DNA of 64,000 bases from Polyangiaceae bacterium (GTDB taxonomy: Bacteria; Myxococcota_A; Polyangia; Polyangiales; Polyangiaceae), in contig JAKLKA010000026.1 of the NCBI GenBank assembly GCA_023150915.1, forward strand, positions 30,063-94,062, given 5' to 3'. A model generated the notes under the pieces. It was not told the DNA's origin. It made no database searches and saw only the letters and a program-made list of their open reading frames with translations. This document shows, one piece after another, positions 56,391 through 64,000 of this stretch (positions within the stretch are counted from its first letter, which is position 1; each line of letters begins with the position of its first letter). Both the position numbers and the translations under genes were made by a program.

Positions 56391-56418
56391 AGCGCCCTTC
56401 CGCAAGGGAGGGCGTTCT
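56391..56418 (+). terminator. hairpin after the MORN-like lipoprotein
   Basis: CCCTT-CCGC-AAGGG at 56395-56408 with an outer GCG/CGC extension lies 26 bp after the stop of the lipoprotein gene, followed by a T-containing stretch (GTTCTGGCGTTTG). It fits a factor-independent terminator moderately well. Confidence 0.45.
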
Positions 56419-56551
56419 GGCGTTTGTGCGGAGCCCCGCGCACCCGCTCCCACCTTCCGACCCCTGCGCGACTCAAGCTTCGTCCCGCTCTGCCGTGAGT
56501 ACTTTGCGAGGGCCGCGCGCCGAGCGCGCCGTGACACGGCCCGGGAGGAGC

Positions 56552-57217
56552 ATGCGAAAGGGTTCGGAGAGGCGGCAGCACCCCCGCGCGCGACTGGCAG
56601 CGACGGCCAGCGTGATGCGCGAGCGCGAGAAGGTCGGCGACTTCCTGGTCGAGAACGTGTCGGCGAGCGGCGCGCTGCTCACCCTGGGACCTGCGCTGCC
56701 CGTCGGCGCGCGCATCCGCCTGTCGCTGCAGCTGCGCGGCCGTCGCCCCATCGGCGCCGAAGCCGCAGTCGTCCGAGACGCGGTCTTGCCCGGCGGGCGC
56801 GCCGGAGCCGGCGTCGAGTTCCGCAACTTGCCGAGTGATCTCCAAGACGCACTGCAGCGCACGGTGCTGCGCGAGCTGGAAGCGGCCTCCGAGCCGGCGG
56901 TGCTGGTGGTGGGCGAACCCTGCTCGCTGATCGTGTCGCTGGTCCGCGACGTGGTCCAGGCCGGTCGCGCGGTGCTGTTCGCCGCGACGCCGCTCGAAGC
57001 CATCGGTCTCGTCGAGGTCGCCGCGGCCGAGATCGAGACGCTGATCTCGGTCGCCAACGGGTCGCCCGAGCGGGCCGAAGCCATCCTCGACGTGCTGGGC
57101 GGTGGCATGCCGCATGCGCGGCGGGTGCTGATCGGCGGCCCCTCTGGGCCCAATCGCCGGGGCCTGGCGGTGCCATGGGAGCGCGCGGCGCTGACCGACG
57201 CCGTGGCGCCGGCGTGA
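56552..57217 (+). CDS. PilZ protein with degenerate receiver-like domain
   Basis: 221 aa from ATG 56552, which has an excellent GGGAGGAG at the right distance. The PilZ domain (about 5-105) has RRQHPRAR and NVSASG, matching the RxxxR and (D/N)xSxxG residues that bind cyclic di-GMP. The C-terminal half (about 115-215, AVLVVGEPCSLIVSLVRDVV, VLFAATPLEAIGLVEVAAAE) has the fold pattern of a receiver but no phosphoacceptor Asp, so a pseudo-receiver is suggested. It could respond to the FHA-GGDEF enzyme at 40588. It converges with the peptidase gene, 1 bp apart. Confidence 0.9.
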   Translation: MRKGSERRQHPRARLAATASVMREREKVGDFLVENVSASGALLTLGPALPVGARIRLSLQLRGRRPIGAEAAVVRDAVLPGGRAGAGVEFRNLPSDLQDALQRTVLRELEAASEPAVLVVGEPCSLIVSLVRDVVQAGRAVLFAATPLEAIGLVEVAAAEIETLISVANGSPERAEAILDVLGGGMPHARRVLIGGPSGPNRRGLAVPWERAALTDAVAPA

Positions 57218-57218
57218 G

Positions 57219-58184
57219 CTAGAGCGCGCGCACCCAGCGGACCCACTGGGCGTTGGCCTGAGCGGGGGTCTGCCCGGTGACCTCGAGGAACGCCTGCGCG
57301 CCGGTGGGATCGGTGGCCGCCGTGTCGCGCCAACGCTGGTAGAAGCGCCAGAGCAGCCCGCGTTCGTCGAGCCACTGACACAAGTAGCGCGCCGTGGCGT
57401 AGTTCAGATCTTCACGCGGGCCGCGGAACTCGGTGTCGTTCATCGCGAACAGCGCCGGCAGGCTGGCGTGCTCGCGCTCTTTGGCAGAGCCCAGCGCCGC
57501 CGCCAGCCGCGGGTGGCGCCAGTTCTTGCTGCCGCGGATCTCGCCGGGCCGCGGCAGGTGAAACTGCTCGAACAGCGAGGCGATGCCTTCGTTGATCCAG
57601 TCCGGCGCCGTGGGGAAGTCGGCCTCGACCAGCGGATGAACCAGCTCGTGCGTCAGCGTGCCGATGCCGGGGCCGACGTTCATCACGATCGTGCGCGCGC
57701 TCGCCAGGTAGAACCCGTAGGGCGAGTCGCACTTGGTCTTCCACAGCTTCTTGCAATGGGCGTCGTAGGGCGCAGCGCTCCCAAACAGGTACACGCTGAC
57801 CACCCGCTCGGGGCGGCGGTGGAACCGACCGTTGAAGTAAGCCGCCAGCGCGCGACGCGTGACGTCGATGGCGCCGCCGAGCGCGGCGCGGCCCCCAGGG
57901 GCAGCCACCAGGAACACCCCCTCGACCACCTCGGTGTCGGTCTTGGCACCCAGCTCGGCCTTGGCCAGCTGTTTGCGCTCTTCCAGATCCTTCGCCCGGT
58001 CGTAGCTCGGCGCGGGCGCTGAGGCCGGGGGCAGCGCGGGCGGGGGTGGGGGCAGCGGCGCGGCCGGGCGTGGCGCGGCCATCTTCGCGACCTTCCGCGG
58101 CGGCGGGGGGCGCTCGACGGGGACCGAGGCCTCGGGCGTGCAGGCGACCAGCAGCAGGGCGAGCGGGAGCCGGCAAAGGCGCAT
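57219..58184 (-). CDS. zinc metallopeptidase-like lipoprotein (gluzincin)
   Basis: 321 aa from ATG 58184. The lipobox is LLVAC (Cys15). A Pro/Ala-rich linker (20-60) leads to a peptidase MA-like domain with HELVH (179-183) and the third ligand Glu199 in WINEGIASLFE, so a zinc site HExxH...E is complete. The upstream strand VYLFGSAAPYD and the C-terminal ATARYLCQWLDERG fit the family. It probably cleaves an envelope substrate. It starts 38 bp after the stop of the CxxCH lipoprotein gene on the same strand, and these two may be co-transcribed. A longer upstream frame is antisense. Confidence 0.9.
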   Translation of the reverse strand: MRLCRLPLALLLVACTPEASVPVERPPPPRKVAKMAAPRPAAPLPPPPPALPPASAPAPSYDRAKDLEERKQLAKAELGAKTDTEVVEGVFLVAAPGGRAALGGAIDVTRRALAAYFNGRFHRRPERVVSVYLFGSAAPYDAHCKKLWKTKCDSPYGFYLASARTIVMNVGPGIGTLTHELVHPLVEADFPTAPDWINEGIASLFEQFHLPRPGEIRGSKNWRHPRLAAALGSAKEREHASLPALFAMNDTEFRGPREDLNYATARYLCQWLDERGLLWRFYQRWRDTAATDPTGAQAFLEVTGQTPAQANAQWVRWVRAL

Positions 58185-58222
58185 GACCGAGCCTCGGGCC
58201 AGCGGCCCCGAGTGTGACCGAG

Positions 58223-59938
58223 CTACTGCGGCGGCTTGACCTGGAACATGTCCCAGGCCGGCGTGTGGTTGTTCTCGTCCGCGACCTGCGCGGTCACGTA
58301 CACGGCCGGGTACGTCTTCTCGATGGCGCCCGCCCCGTCGGTGACGACCCCCGAGATGAAGAGCTGCGGGTTCTTGCCGTCGCGGCGCATCGAGGAAAAC
58401 ACCACCCAGTAGTACTTCTTGCCGCCGAACGGCTCGGCGGAAGGCGCCCAGCGCGGCCACGAGTTGGTGAGCCCCGGGCTGGTGGCGCCCGTGCACGCCG
58501 CGGGGTCGTTGGCCGCGAGCCGCGTGGCCGTTCCGCCCTTGGCGGGCACCACGAACACCTCGCCGGTCGCCTCGTTGTAGCTGTCGGCCCAGGTGCCGTC
58601 GCTCTCTTTGCGCGGCGCGCAGCGGTTGAACGCCAAGAGCGCGTCGCCGGGGGAGATGACCGGGTAATACTCCCAGAAGTTGGGATCGCTGGCGCCGGGC
58701 AGCGGCGTGGCGGCGCCGCCCTTCCGCTCGTTGTAGGCCACGGTGTAGATGTCCATGGTCGGATCGGCGTCGGTGACTCGCGCGATCACGCCTTCGCCGG
58801 TGATCGGCGCCGACACGTAAGCGATGGTCGAGCCGTCGTGCCACCAGGTGGGCGACGCCACCGGGCGCGGGTCGCCAGTGCGAGCAAAGATGCCCCACCC
58901 CGAGGCCGCGGTGGTCGCGTGCAAATCGGTCCAGACCAGCTCGGCCTTGCCGGCGGTGGCCGTGGGCTCGTTGAACACGTTCACCACCACGGCGTCCGTG
59001 GCCGAATAGCGCGCCTTGGAGGTGACCGGCGCCGACTGATTGGTGCGCCCGAGAAGCGTGAGCGCGGTGGGCGACACCACGGTGGCCGCCGGCGGCGTGC
59101 CGAGCCCGTCCACGCTCCGCACATCCACGCTGCGCGTCTTGTTGCCGTCGCGGACGTAGAAGGTGTGCTTGCCGTCGGGGGACGAGACGTGACAGGCAAC
59201 GCAGGTGGTGTCCCCACCGACGATCGCCGGCGTGAGCACCGTGGTGACCGACGTGTCGCCGATGGAAAAGCCTTTGAGCGCGGTCTTTCCGCTGCCCGCC
59301 GGGCCGGTGGTCCAGTACACGACCGACCCCGGGGCAGCCACCGGGGCCAGGTGCACCGGCCCCTGGGCGCCGGTGAACGGCCCGGCGGTGATCTTGCCGC
59401 TGTCGAGCTTGGCGCCGCGCAGCGTGACCTCGATGTCTTCACCCCCGCTGTGCTGGGTCAGCGACTTCCACACGCTGGCCGCCATCGAGTACGACTTCTG
59501 CGTGGTGTAGACCACCAGATCGTTGGTCTGGTTCTTCACGTGCAGGCGCAGCTCGAACACGTTCTGCTCGGCCGGTGCCGACCACTCGAAGCGCAGCGGC
59601 GTCCAGTTCCGCGGCACCAGCGCGTCGGTGGGCGGCTCGCTCAAGCACGGCCCGCCGCTGGTCTGCCCGGCCGCCGAGAACTGGCTCGCCAGATCGGAAG
59701 GCAGCGAGCCCTCGAGCTCGGGCTCTTTGGGAAAGTCCGAGAACGGCCCTTGCGCGCCGCTACCGCCGAGCCCACCACCGCCGTTGCCCCCGGCACCCCC
59801 GCCGCCGCTGCCCGCGGTGGCTCCGGTCCCGGTCACCGCGCCGCTGCCGCCGGCGACGCCGCCGTCTTCCGACGAGCAACTCGCGCCCAACGCGCCCGCG
59901 AGTGCCACGACACCGACGAGCCAATGCAAACGAGCCAT
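58223..59938 (-). CDS. CxxCH-containing TolB-like propeller lipoprotein
   Basis: 571 aa from ATG 59938. The signal peptide ends in GASC (about Cys21), then a Gly/Ser/Ala linker (28-65). A beta domain follows, then CVACHVSSPDGKHTFYVRDG with a c-type haem motif (Cys246, Cys249, His250), then TolB/PD40-like blades (GSTIAYVSAP, YYPVISPGDALLAFN, RWAPSAEPFGGKKYYWVVFS). If haem is attached it could pass electrons at the envelope, but many myxobacterial proteins with CxxCH next to SPDG may use the Cys otherwise. It is divergent from the kinase-TPR gene by 108 bp. Confidence 0.88.
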   Translation of the reverse strand: MARLHWLVGVVALAGALGASCSSEDGGVAGGSGAVTGTGATAGSGGGGAGGNGGGGLGGSGAQGPFSDFPKEPELEGSLPSDLASQFSAAGQTSGGPCLSEPPTDALVPRNWTPLRFEWSAPAEQNVFELRLHVKNQTNDLVVYTTQKSYSMAASVWKSLTQHSGGEDIEVTLRGAKLDSGKITAGPFTGAQGPVHLAPVAAPGSVVYWTTGPAGSGKTALKGFSIGDTSVTTVLTPAIVGGDTTCVACHVSSPDGKHTFYVRDGNKTRSVDVRSVDGLGTPPAATVVSPTALTLLGRTNQSAPVTSKARYSATDAVVVNVFNEPTATAGKAELVWTDLHATTAASGWGIFARTGDPRPVASPTWWHDGSTIAYVSAPITGEGVIARVTDADPTMDIYTVAYNERKGGAATPLPGASDPNFWEYYPVISPGDALLAFNRCAPRKESDGTWADSYNEATGEVFVVPAKGGTATRLAANDPAACTGATSPGLTNSWPRWAPSAEPFGGKKYYWVVFSSMRRDGKNPQLFISGVVTDGAGAIEKTYPAVYVTAQVADENNHTPAWDMFQVKPPQ

Positions 59939-60046
59939 ACCGAAAAGATACTTGGTGTGGGCCGACCTTGCACGGGTGCCTGGTTGAAACCCACCGGCCT
60001 GGCTATAGTTCCGCGCGCCGCCCCCGACCCGCGGCGCCGGAGCCTG

Positions 60047-62407
60047 GTGGCGGCCGAAAAAGACCCCGACCTTGCAGCGACCCTCGCGATGCCGCCCTCC
60101 GGCGCGGTCGAGCCGCAGCAGGCCTCGGATCCGCTGGCCAGCGCAGCGGACGAACCGCTGATCGCGGGGCGCTATCGCATCCTGAAGCTGGTGGGTCGCG
60201 GCGGCATGGGTGCGGTGTACCGAGCGCGCGACACCGAGCTCGACGAAGACGTGGCGCTGAAGGTGCTGTCGGACGAGCTGGCCGGCAGCCCGGCCCTGAT
60301 CGATCGCTTCCGCCGCGAGGTGAAGCTGGCACGCCGGGTCACCCACGAGAACGTCGCCCGCATGTTCGACATCGGTGAGCACGCAGGCGCGCGCTTTCTG
60401 ACCATGGAGTTCATCGAGGGCGAGTCGCTGGGCGATCTCTTGGAGCGCACCGGCCGGTTGCCGGTGGGCAAGGTTCTCGAGCTGGCGCGGGCGATCTGCG
60501 CCGGGCTCTCGGCCGCGCATCGGGCCGGAGTGGTGCACCGCGATCTCAAGCCCGACAACGTGATGCTGGGCCGTGACGGCCGCGTGCTGATCACCGACTT
60601 CGGCATTGCCCGCGACCCGGTCGCCTCGCAGGGCGGCGCCACCATCGGGCTGGTGGTCGGAACGCCGGCGTACATGGCCCCCGAGCAGGTCGAGGCCAAG
60701 CCCGAGATCGACGCGCGCGCGGACATCTACGCGCTGGGCGCCATGCTGTTCGAGCTCTTCACCGGGCGGGTGCCGTGGACGGGCAGCTCGCCCATGGCGG
60801 TGGCCGCCGCGCGCCTGTACGCCGATCCCCCGAACGCGAAGAGCGTGGCCCCCGAGGTGCCGGCCGCGCTCGCCGCGCTGGTCATGCGCTGCATGGCGCG
60901 CGATCCCGCCGCACGCCCCGCGAGCGCCGACCAGGTGCGCGACGCGCTCGCGGCCGCGAGCCCCACCCTGCCCGAAGGGGCCACATCGAGCTTGCCGGTG
61001 CTGTCGACCCCGACCCCCACGGCCGACCGGGCGGTGGCGGTGCTCCCCTTCCGCAATCTCGGCGCGCCCGACGACGACTTCGTGGCCGAGGGCCTGACCG
61101 AAGATCTGATCGACACCCTGAGCATGACGTCGGGGCTGCGCGTGCGGCCGCGCGGCGCGGTAGCGCGCTACGCAGCGTCGACCCTCGACCCGCGAGAGAT
61201 CGGCCGAGAGCTGGGCGTGGACGTGGTGGTCGAAGGCTCGGTGCGCCGAGCCGCGACCAGCGTGCGCCTGAGCGCACGGCTGATCAGCGTCGACGACGGC
61301 TTTCAGCTCTGGGCGCAGCGCTTCGATCGCCCGGCCAACGACCTCTTGGTCGTCAGCGACGAGACGGCCCGCAAGGTCGCCGAGGCGCTGACCGTCCACG
61401 CCTCGGGCCGAAGGCGCGTCGCGCCGTCGGATCCGCTGGCGGTCGAGCTCTACCTGAGGGCGCGTGCCGAGCTGCGGCTGGTCTGGACCCGACACGTGAA
61501 AGCGGCGGCGGCGCTGTTGCAACAGGCCCACGAGCGCGCGCCCGACGACGTGACCATCTTGGCAACCTACGCGCGGGCCTGCGCCAAGCTCTGGTACTTC
61601 GGGGAAGACGACGTGGCGGGCTGGGCGAAGGCCGCGCGCGAGCTGTCTTCGCTAGCGCTCAGCCGGGCACCCGACGACGGCGAGGCCCTGCTCTCGGGCG
61701 CGCTGGTCTGCTTGATGGAGGCCGATCTGCGGGGCGCTGCCCTGCTCACCGTCCGGGCCCTGGCGGCGTCGCCCAGCAACCCGGACGCCCTCGAGATGCG
61801 GGGCCGGATGGTGCTCGAAGCCGGACGCCCCGCCGAAGCCTGCAAGGTGCTCGAGCAAGCGCTGGCCCTCGAGCCCAGCCTGGCCAATGCCCGCCAAGAT
61901 CTGATCCGCGCCCACGCGCTCTTGGGCGACTTCGACCGCGTGCTCGCACTGCTTCTCCCCACCACCTTTCCCAGCGCCACGCTGAGCGACGTGGTGCTGC
62001 GCATGCGGCTGTCGACCTGGAGCCCCAAGGTGCTGGCGACCATCGCCGATCTGAAGCTGCCCGACGACCCGAGCTGGCACTTCGCCCATGGGATCTTGGC
62101 GATCTTGCGCGCCGGCCCGGGCTCGGCCGAGCTCGCGGCGTTCCGCCAGTTCATCCAGAGCTCGGACCGCAACCCGCGATTTCGCGCGCTGATGCACCAG
62201 ATCGCCGCGGAAGCGCTCTGCCACTTCGGTGATCTCGACGGCGCCGAAAGCGAGCTCGAGGCCGCGGTCCAGAGCGGGCTGTTCGATCGGGCGTGGCTCG
62301 AGCGCTGCCCGGCCCTCGAGCCGCTGCGCGGCCGGCCCAGCCATGCGGCGGCCCGGGCCGCGGTGGCCGAGCGTGCCCGCACGGTGATCGATGCGCTCGG
62401 GCTGTGA
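60047..62407 (+). CDS. Ser/Thr kinase fused to TolB-like and TPR domains
   Basis: 786 aa from GTG 60047, chosen for GGAG 4 bp upstream; ATG 60089 is an alternative. The kinase (about 45-305) has LVGRGGMGAVYRA, VALKVL, HRDLKPDN and ITDFGIAR, all intact. A TolB/FlgO-like region follows (about 330-440, AVLPFRNLGAPDDDFVAEGL and DVVVEGSVRRAATSVRLSAR), then a TPR-type helical array (about 455-770). There is no membrane helix. Such kinases act as cytosolic hubs with built-in partner domains. The first base pairs of the next small lipoprotein gene overlap its 3' end by 17 bp. Confidence 0.93.
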   Translation: MAAEKDPDLAATLAMPPSGAVEPQQASDPLASAADEPLIAGRYRILKLVGRGGMGAVYRARDTELDEDVALKVLSDELAGSPALIDRFRREVKLARRVTHENVARMFDIGEHAGARFLTMEFIEGESLGDLLERTGRLPVGKVLELARAICAGLSAAHRAGVVHRDLKPDNVMLGRDGRVLITDFGIARDPVASQGGATIGLVVGTPAYMAPEQVEAKPEIDARADIYALGAMLFELFTGRVPWTGSSPMAVAAARLYADPPNAKSVAPEVPAALAALVMRCMARDPAARPASADQVRDALAAASPTLPEGATSSLPVLSTPTPTADRAVAVLPFRNLGAPDDDFVAEGLTEDLIDTLSMTSGLRVRPRGAVARYAASTLDPREIGRELGVDVVVEGSVRRAATSVRLSARLISVDDGFQLWAQRFDRPANDLLVVSDETARKVAEALTVHASGRRRVAPSDPLAVELYLRARAELRLVWTRHVKAAAALLQQAHERAPDDVTILATYARACAKLWYFGEDDVAGWAKAARELSSLALSRAPDDGEALLSGALVCLMEADLRGAALLTVRALAASPSNPDALEMRGRMVLEAGRPAEACKVLEQALALEPSLANARQDLIRAHALLGDFDRVLALLLPTTFPSATLSDVVLRMRLSTWSPKVLATIADLKLPDDPSWHFAHGILAILRAGPGSAELAAFRQFIQSSDRNPRFRALMHQIAAEALCHFGDLDGAESELEAAVQSGLFDRAWLERCPALEPLRGRPSHAAARAAVAERARTVIDALGL

Positions 62408-62813
62408 GCTCTGGCTCGGCCTGGTGCTGGCGGTCGCGGGCTGCGAGCGCGAGGGCGCCGTCCCCAGCCAGGGCGCAGCCCGACCGTTGGTGCTGGGCTC
62501 GGCCAGCGCCGCGCCGCCTGCGCTGCCGCGTTCGGCCCCACCCGGCCCGGGGGGCTGCGTGATCGGCACCCACCGCTGCGCCGGCGACAAGCTCGAAGCC
62601 TGCGAGGCCAGCGGCTTCGTTCAGGTCAACGTGTGCCAGACCGCCGCACACTGCAACGCCAAGCTGCGCCAGTGCCTGGTCGACCCGTGCATCTTGGGCG
62701 AGTACCAGTGTCACGGAGCGGATCTCGAGCAGTGTCACGCCAACGGCTGGGCGCGCGCGCGGCAGTGCGACTCGCCCCAGGCGTGCGACGCCGAGCAGGG
62801 GCGGTGCCTGTGA
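62391..62813 (+). CDS. small Cys-rich lipoprotein
   Basis: 140 aa from ATG 62391. The lipobox is AVAGC (Cys18). A Pro/Ala linker precedes two related Cys units: CAGDKLEACEASGFVQVNVC with CNAKLRQC, and CHGADLEQCHANGWARARQC with CDAEQGRC. The spacing suggests two small disulfide modules. It overlaps the end of the kinase-TolB-TPR gene by 17 bp, so they are coupled; an external binding partner for the kinase is possible but unproved. Confidence 0.85.
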   Translation: MRSGCELWLGLVLAVAGCEREGAVPSQGAARPLVLGSASAAPPALPRSAPPGPGGCVIGTHRCAGDKLEACEASGFVQVNVCQTAAHCNAKLRQCLVDPCILGEYQCHGADLEQCHANGWARARQCDSPQACDAEQGRCL

Positions 62814-62817
62814 GGCG

Positions 62818-64000
62818 TCACAGCTTCTCAAAGGCCTGAAGCGGGCGGAAGGCGCGGGCGGCCCAGGCGGCCTCGTTGTGGGGGGCGCCGTCCTCCCACC
62901 AGTGCCACAGGTCCTGATCGAACACGTAGCCCTTCGACGAGAGCACGTCGCGCAGCTGGAGGGTCTCGCAATAGTTGTCTTCAGCGTCGGGGGTGTCGTC
63001 GTTCGTGCCGTCGCCGTCCGAGTCCACGCAGCCCGAACCCGGGCCGCCGCCCGAGTCCAGATAGAGCTTCGTGCCCTGCTTGCCGGCCTTCGCCCAGCGG
63101 GCGATCAGGGTCTCGTTCTTCGCGCCGATCGACCCCCAGCCGAAGGTGCCCGAGAGCGAGGCGGCATAGTCCCACGCGCCCGGGTGCCGCAGCGCCTGGT
63201 GGAACGCGATCAAGCCACCCAGCGACGAGCCCATCACGCCGGCGCGCTTCGGCTTGCCGTACACCGACTCGATCAGCGGGCGGACCACGTCTTTCACGTA
63301 GTCGGCGTAGGCGTCCCCCTTGCCGCCAGTGGCCTTGCCCGAGATCACGTCACCGACGTGGGTGTACTCGTCCATGCGCAGCGCGCCGGCGTTGTCGATG
63401 CCCACCAGCAGCGTGGCCGGGCCCGCCGACTGGTCGAGCTTCCAGCTCCCGAAGGCGCCGTTCGGATCGAACAGGTTCTGCCCGTCGTGCACGTAGAGGT
63501 GATGGGTCGCAGGCCCCGCGGGCACGCGCACCCGCAGCGTGCGAGGCGGAATGCCCGTGCCGCCGACGCCGAGCCAGCGCTCGAGGTGGGCCGCGCTGAC
63601 CCGCACCGACGAGTACTCGCCGTACTGGTCGTAGCCGAAGCGGCGAGCCAAGGGATCGGCGGCCAGCGTTTGCTTGCCGTCCTCGAGTTTGTACTTCTTG
63701 CCGTCGGGGCTCTCGATCTTCGTCACGATCCAGAACAGGCCGGCCTCGGCCTTCATGGCCTCGGGCTTCCAGCCGTTGTGGTCCCCCTGCAGGGCATAGG
63801 GCCCCGCGCCGTCGTCGAGGTGCGCGAACAAGAAGCCGCCGGGCACCTCCAGCGGGAAGCCCGCGCCCTTCGCGATCTTCGCGAGCCCGCCCGCCGCGTC
63901 GGTCTTGCCGGCGAGGATCGACTGGAACACCGCCCAGTCGTCGCTGGCGCCGCCGCCGGTGCCGGCCGCGCCGCCGCTACCGGCCGCGCCGCCGCTGCCG
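62818..64000 (-). CDS. esterase-family alpha/beta hydrolase lipoprotein, partial at right edge
   Basis: The 5' end lies beyond base 64000; 394 codons are visible. A Gly/Ser/Ala linker (GSGGAAGSGGAAG) at the edge suggests an upstream lipid-anchored signal peptide. An Ig-like or CBM-like N-terminal domain (YALQGDHNGWKPEAM) precedes the esterase-D/enterochelin-esterase-type fold with GSSLGGL (catalytic Ser), DGQNLFDPNGAFG, and an acidic loop DSDGDGTNDDTPDAED that looks like calcium-binding repeats inserted in the catalytic domain. A His near the C-terminus (WHWWEDGAPHNEAAW) could complete the triad. It converges with the small Cys-rich lipoprotein gene, 4 bp apart. Confidence 0.88.
   Translation of the reverse strand, partial: GSGGAAGSGGAAGTGGGASDDWAVFQSILAGKTDAAGGLAKIAKGAGFPLEVPGGFLFAHLDDGAGPYALQGDHNGWKPEAMKAEAGLFWIVTKIESPDGKKYKLEDGKQTLAADPLARRFGYDQYGEYSSVRVSAAHLERWLGVGGTGIPPRTLRVRVPAGPATHHLYVHDGQNLFDPNGAFGSWKLDQSAGPATLLVGIDNAGALRMDEYTHVGDVISGKATGGKGDAYADYVKDVVRPLIESVYGKPKRAGVMGSSLGGLIAFHQALRHPGAWDYAASLSGTFGWGSIGAKNETLIARWAKAGKQGTKLYLDSGGGPGSGCVDSDGDGTNDDTPDAEDNYCETLQLRDVLSSKGYVFDQDLWHWWEDGAPHNEAAWAARAFRPLQAFEKL

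Overview
The window is one block of very GC-rich chromosomal DNA with densely packed genes on both strands. The gene content points to a myxobacterium (Myxococcota), most likely of the Polyangiales; the order is an inference. Supporting signs are about sixteen predicted lipoproteins or secreted proteins, many with Gly/Ser/Ala-rich linkers after the lipid Cys and Cys-rich repeats, a MYXO-CTERM-like C-terminal anchor, an FHA-sigma54 activator, three Hanks-type Ser/Thr kinases, and FHA-GGDEF, PilZ, RCC1 and TPR/PEGA proteins. GTG and TTG starts are common. I found no rRNA, tRNA, CRISPR array, insertion sequence, integrase or phage gene.

Layout. 0-5 kb (minus): an SGNH-hydrolase-like protein cut by the left edge, a degenerate SDR-fold protein, a Cys-repeat lipoprotein and a large unknown lipoprotein. 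5-6.4 kb (minus): ihfA, a MerR-type regulator and ssb. 6.5-11 kb (minus): a cellulose-synthase-like glycosyltransferase, a TPR/PEGA/beta-barrel protein and a membrane Ser/Thr kinase. 11-17.7 kb (plus): polA without proofreading residues, an FAD oxidoreductase coupled to a family 2 glycosyltransferase, and an SRPBCC/zinc-ribbon/adenylate cyclase fusion. 17.6-18.9 kb (minus): a truncated Cys-repeat lipoprotein and an orphan RuvA-C-like ORF. 19-24.4 kb: a small membrane protein and hrpB (plus) converging with mutS (minus). 24.5-29.1 kb (minus): two coupled propeller-like lipoproteins. 29.2-38 kb: a MoxR/DUF4350/DUF58 set split by a lipoprotein, an AraC regulator, an Omp85-like barrel and a Sel1-type protein. 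38-49.5 kb: rsmA with a coupled lipoprotein (plus), then minus-strand genes including FHA-GGDEF, atpC/atpD, a PEGA membrane protein, a DUF2341 lipoprotein and a MYXO-CTERM protein. 49.5-57.2 kb: a membrane protein (minus), then a compact plus-strand run of FHA-sigma54 activator, Ser/Thr kinase, TPR protein and RCC1 lipoprotein, followed by another lipoprotein and a PilZ protein. 57.2-64 kb: a gluzincin lipoprotein and a CxxCH propeller lipoprotein (minus), a kinase-TolB-TPR fusion and a small Cys-rich lipoprotein (plus), and an esterase cut by the right edge (minus).

How the genes fit together. The housekeeping genes (ssb, ihfA, polA, hrpB, mutS, rsmA, atpDC) sit singly or in pairs among envelope and signalling genes. 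The best candidate for an undescribed system is 50221-55140. There a phosphothreonine-binding FHA activator, a transmembrane kinase, a TPR protein and a surface-type RCC1 lipoprotein lie in one direction with gaps of 9 bp, 1 bp and a 1-bp overlap, which suggests an envelope-to-sigma54 signalling path. All functions are read from motifs by eye; no database search was possible.
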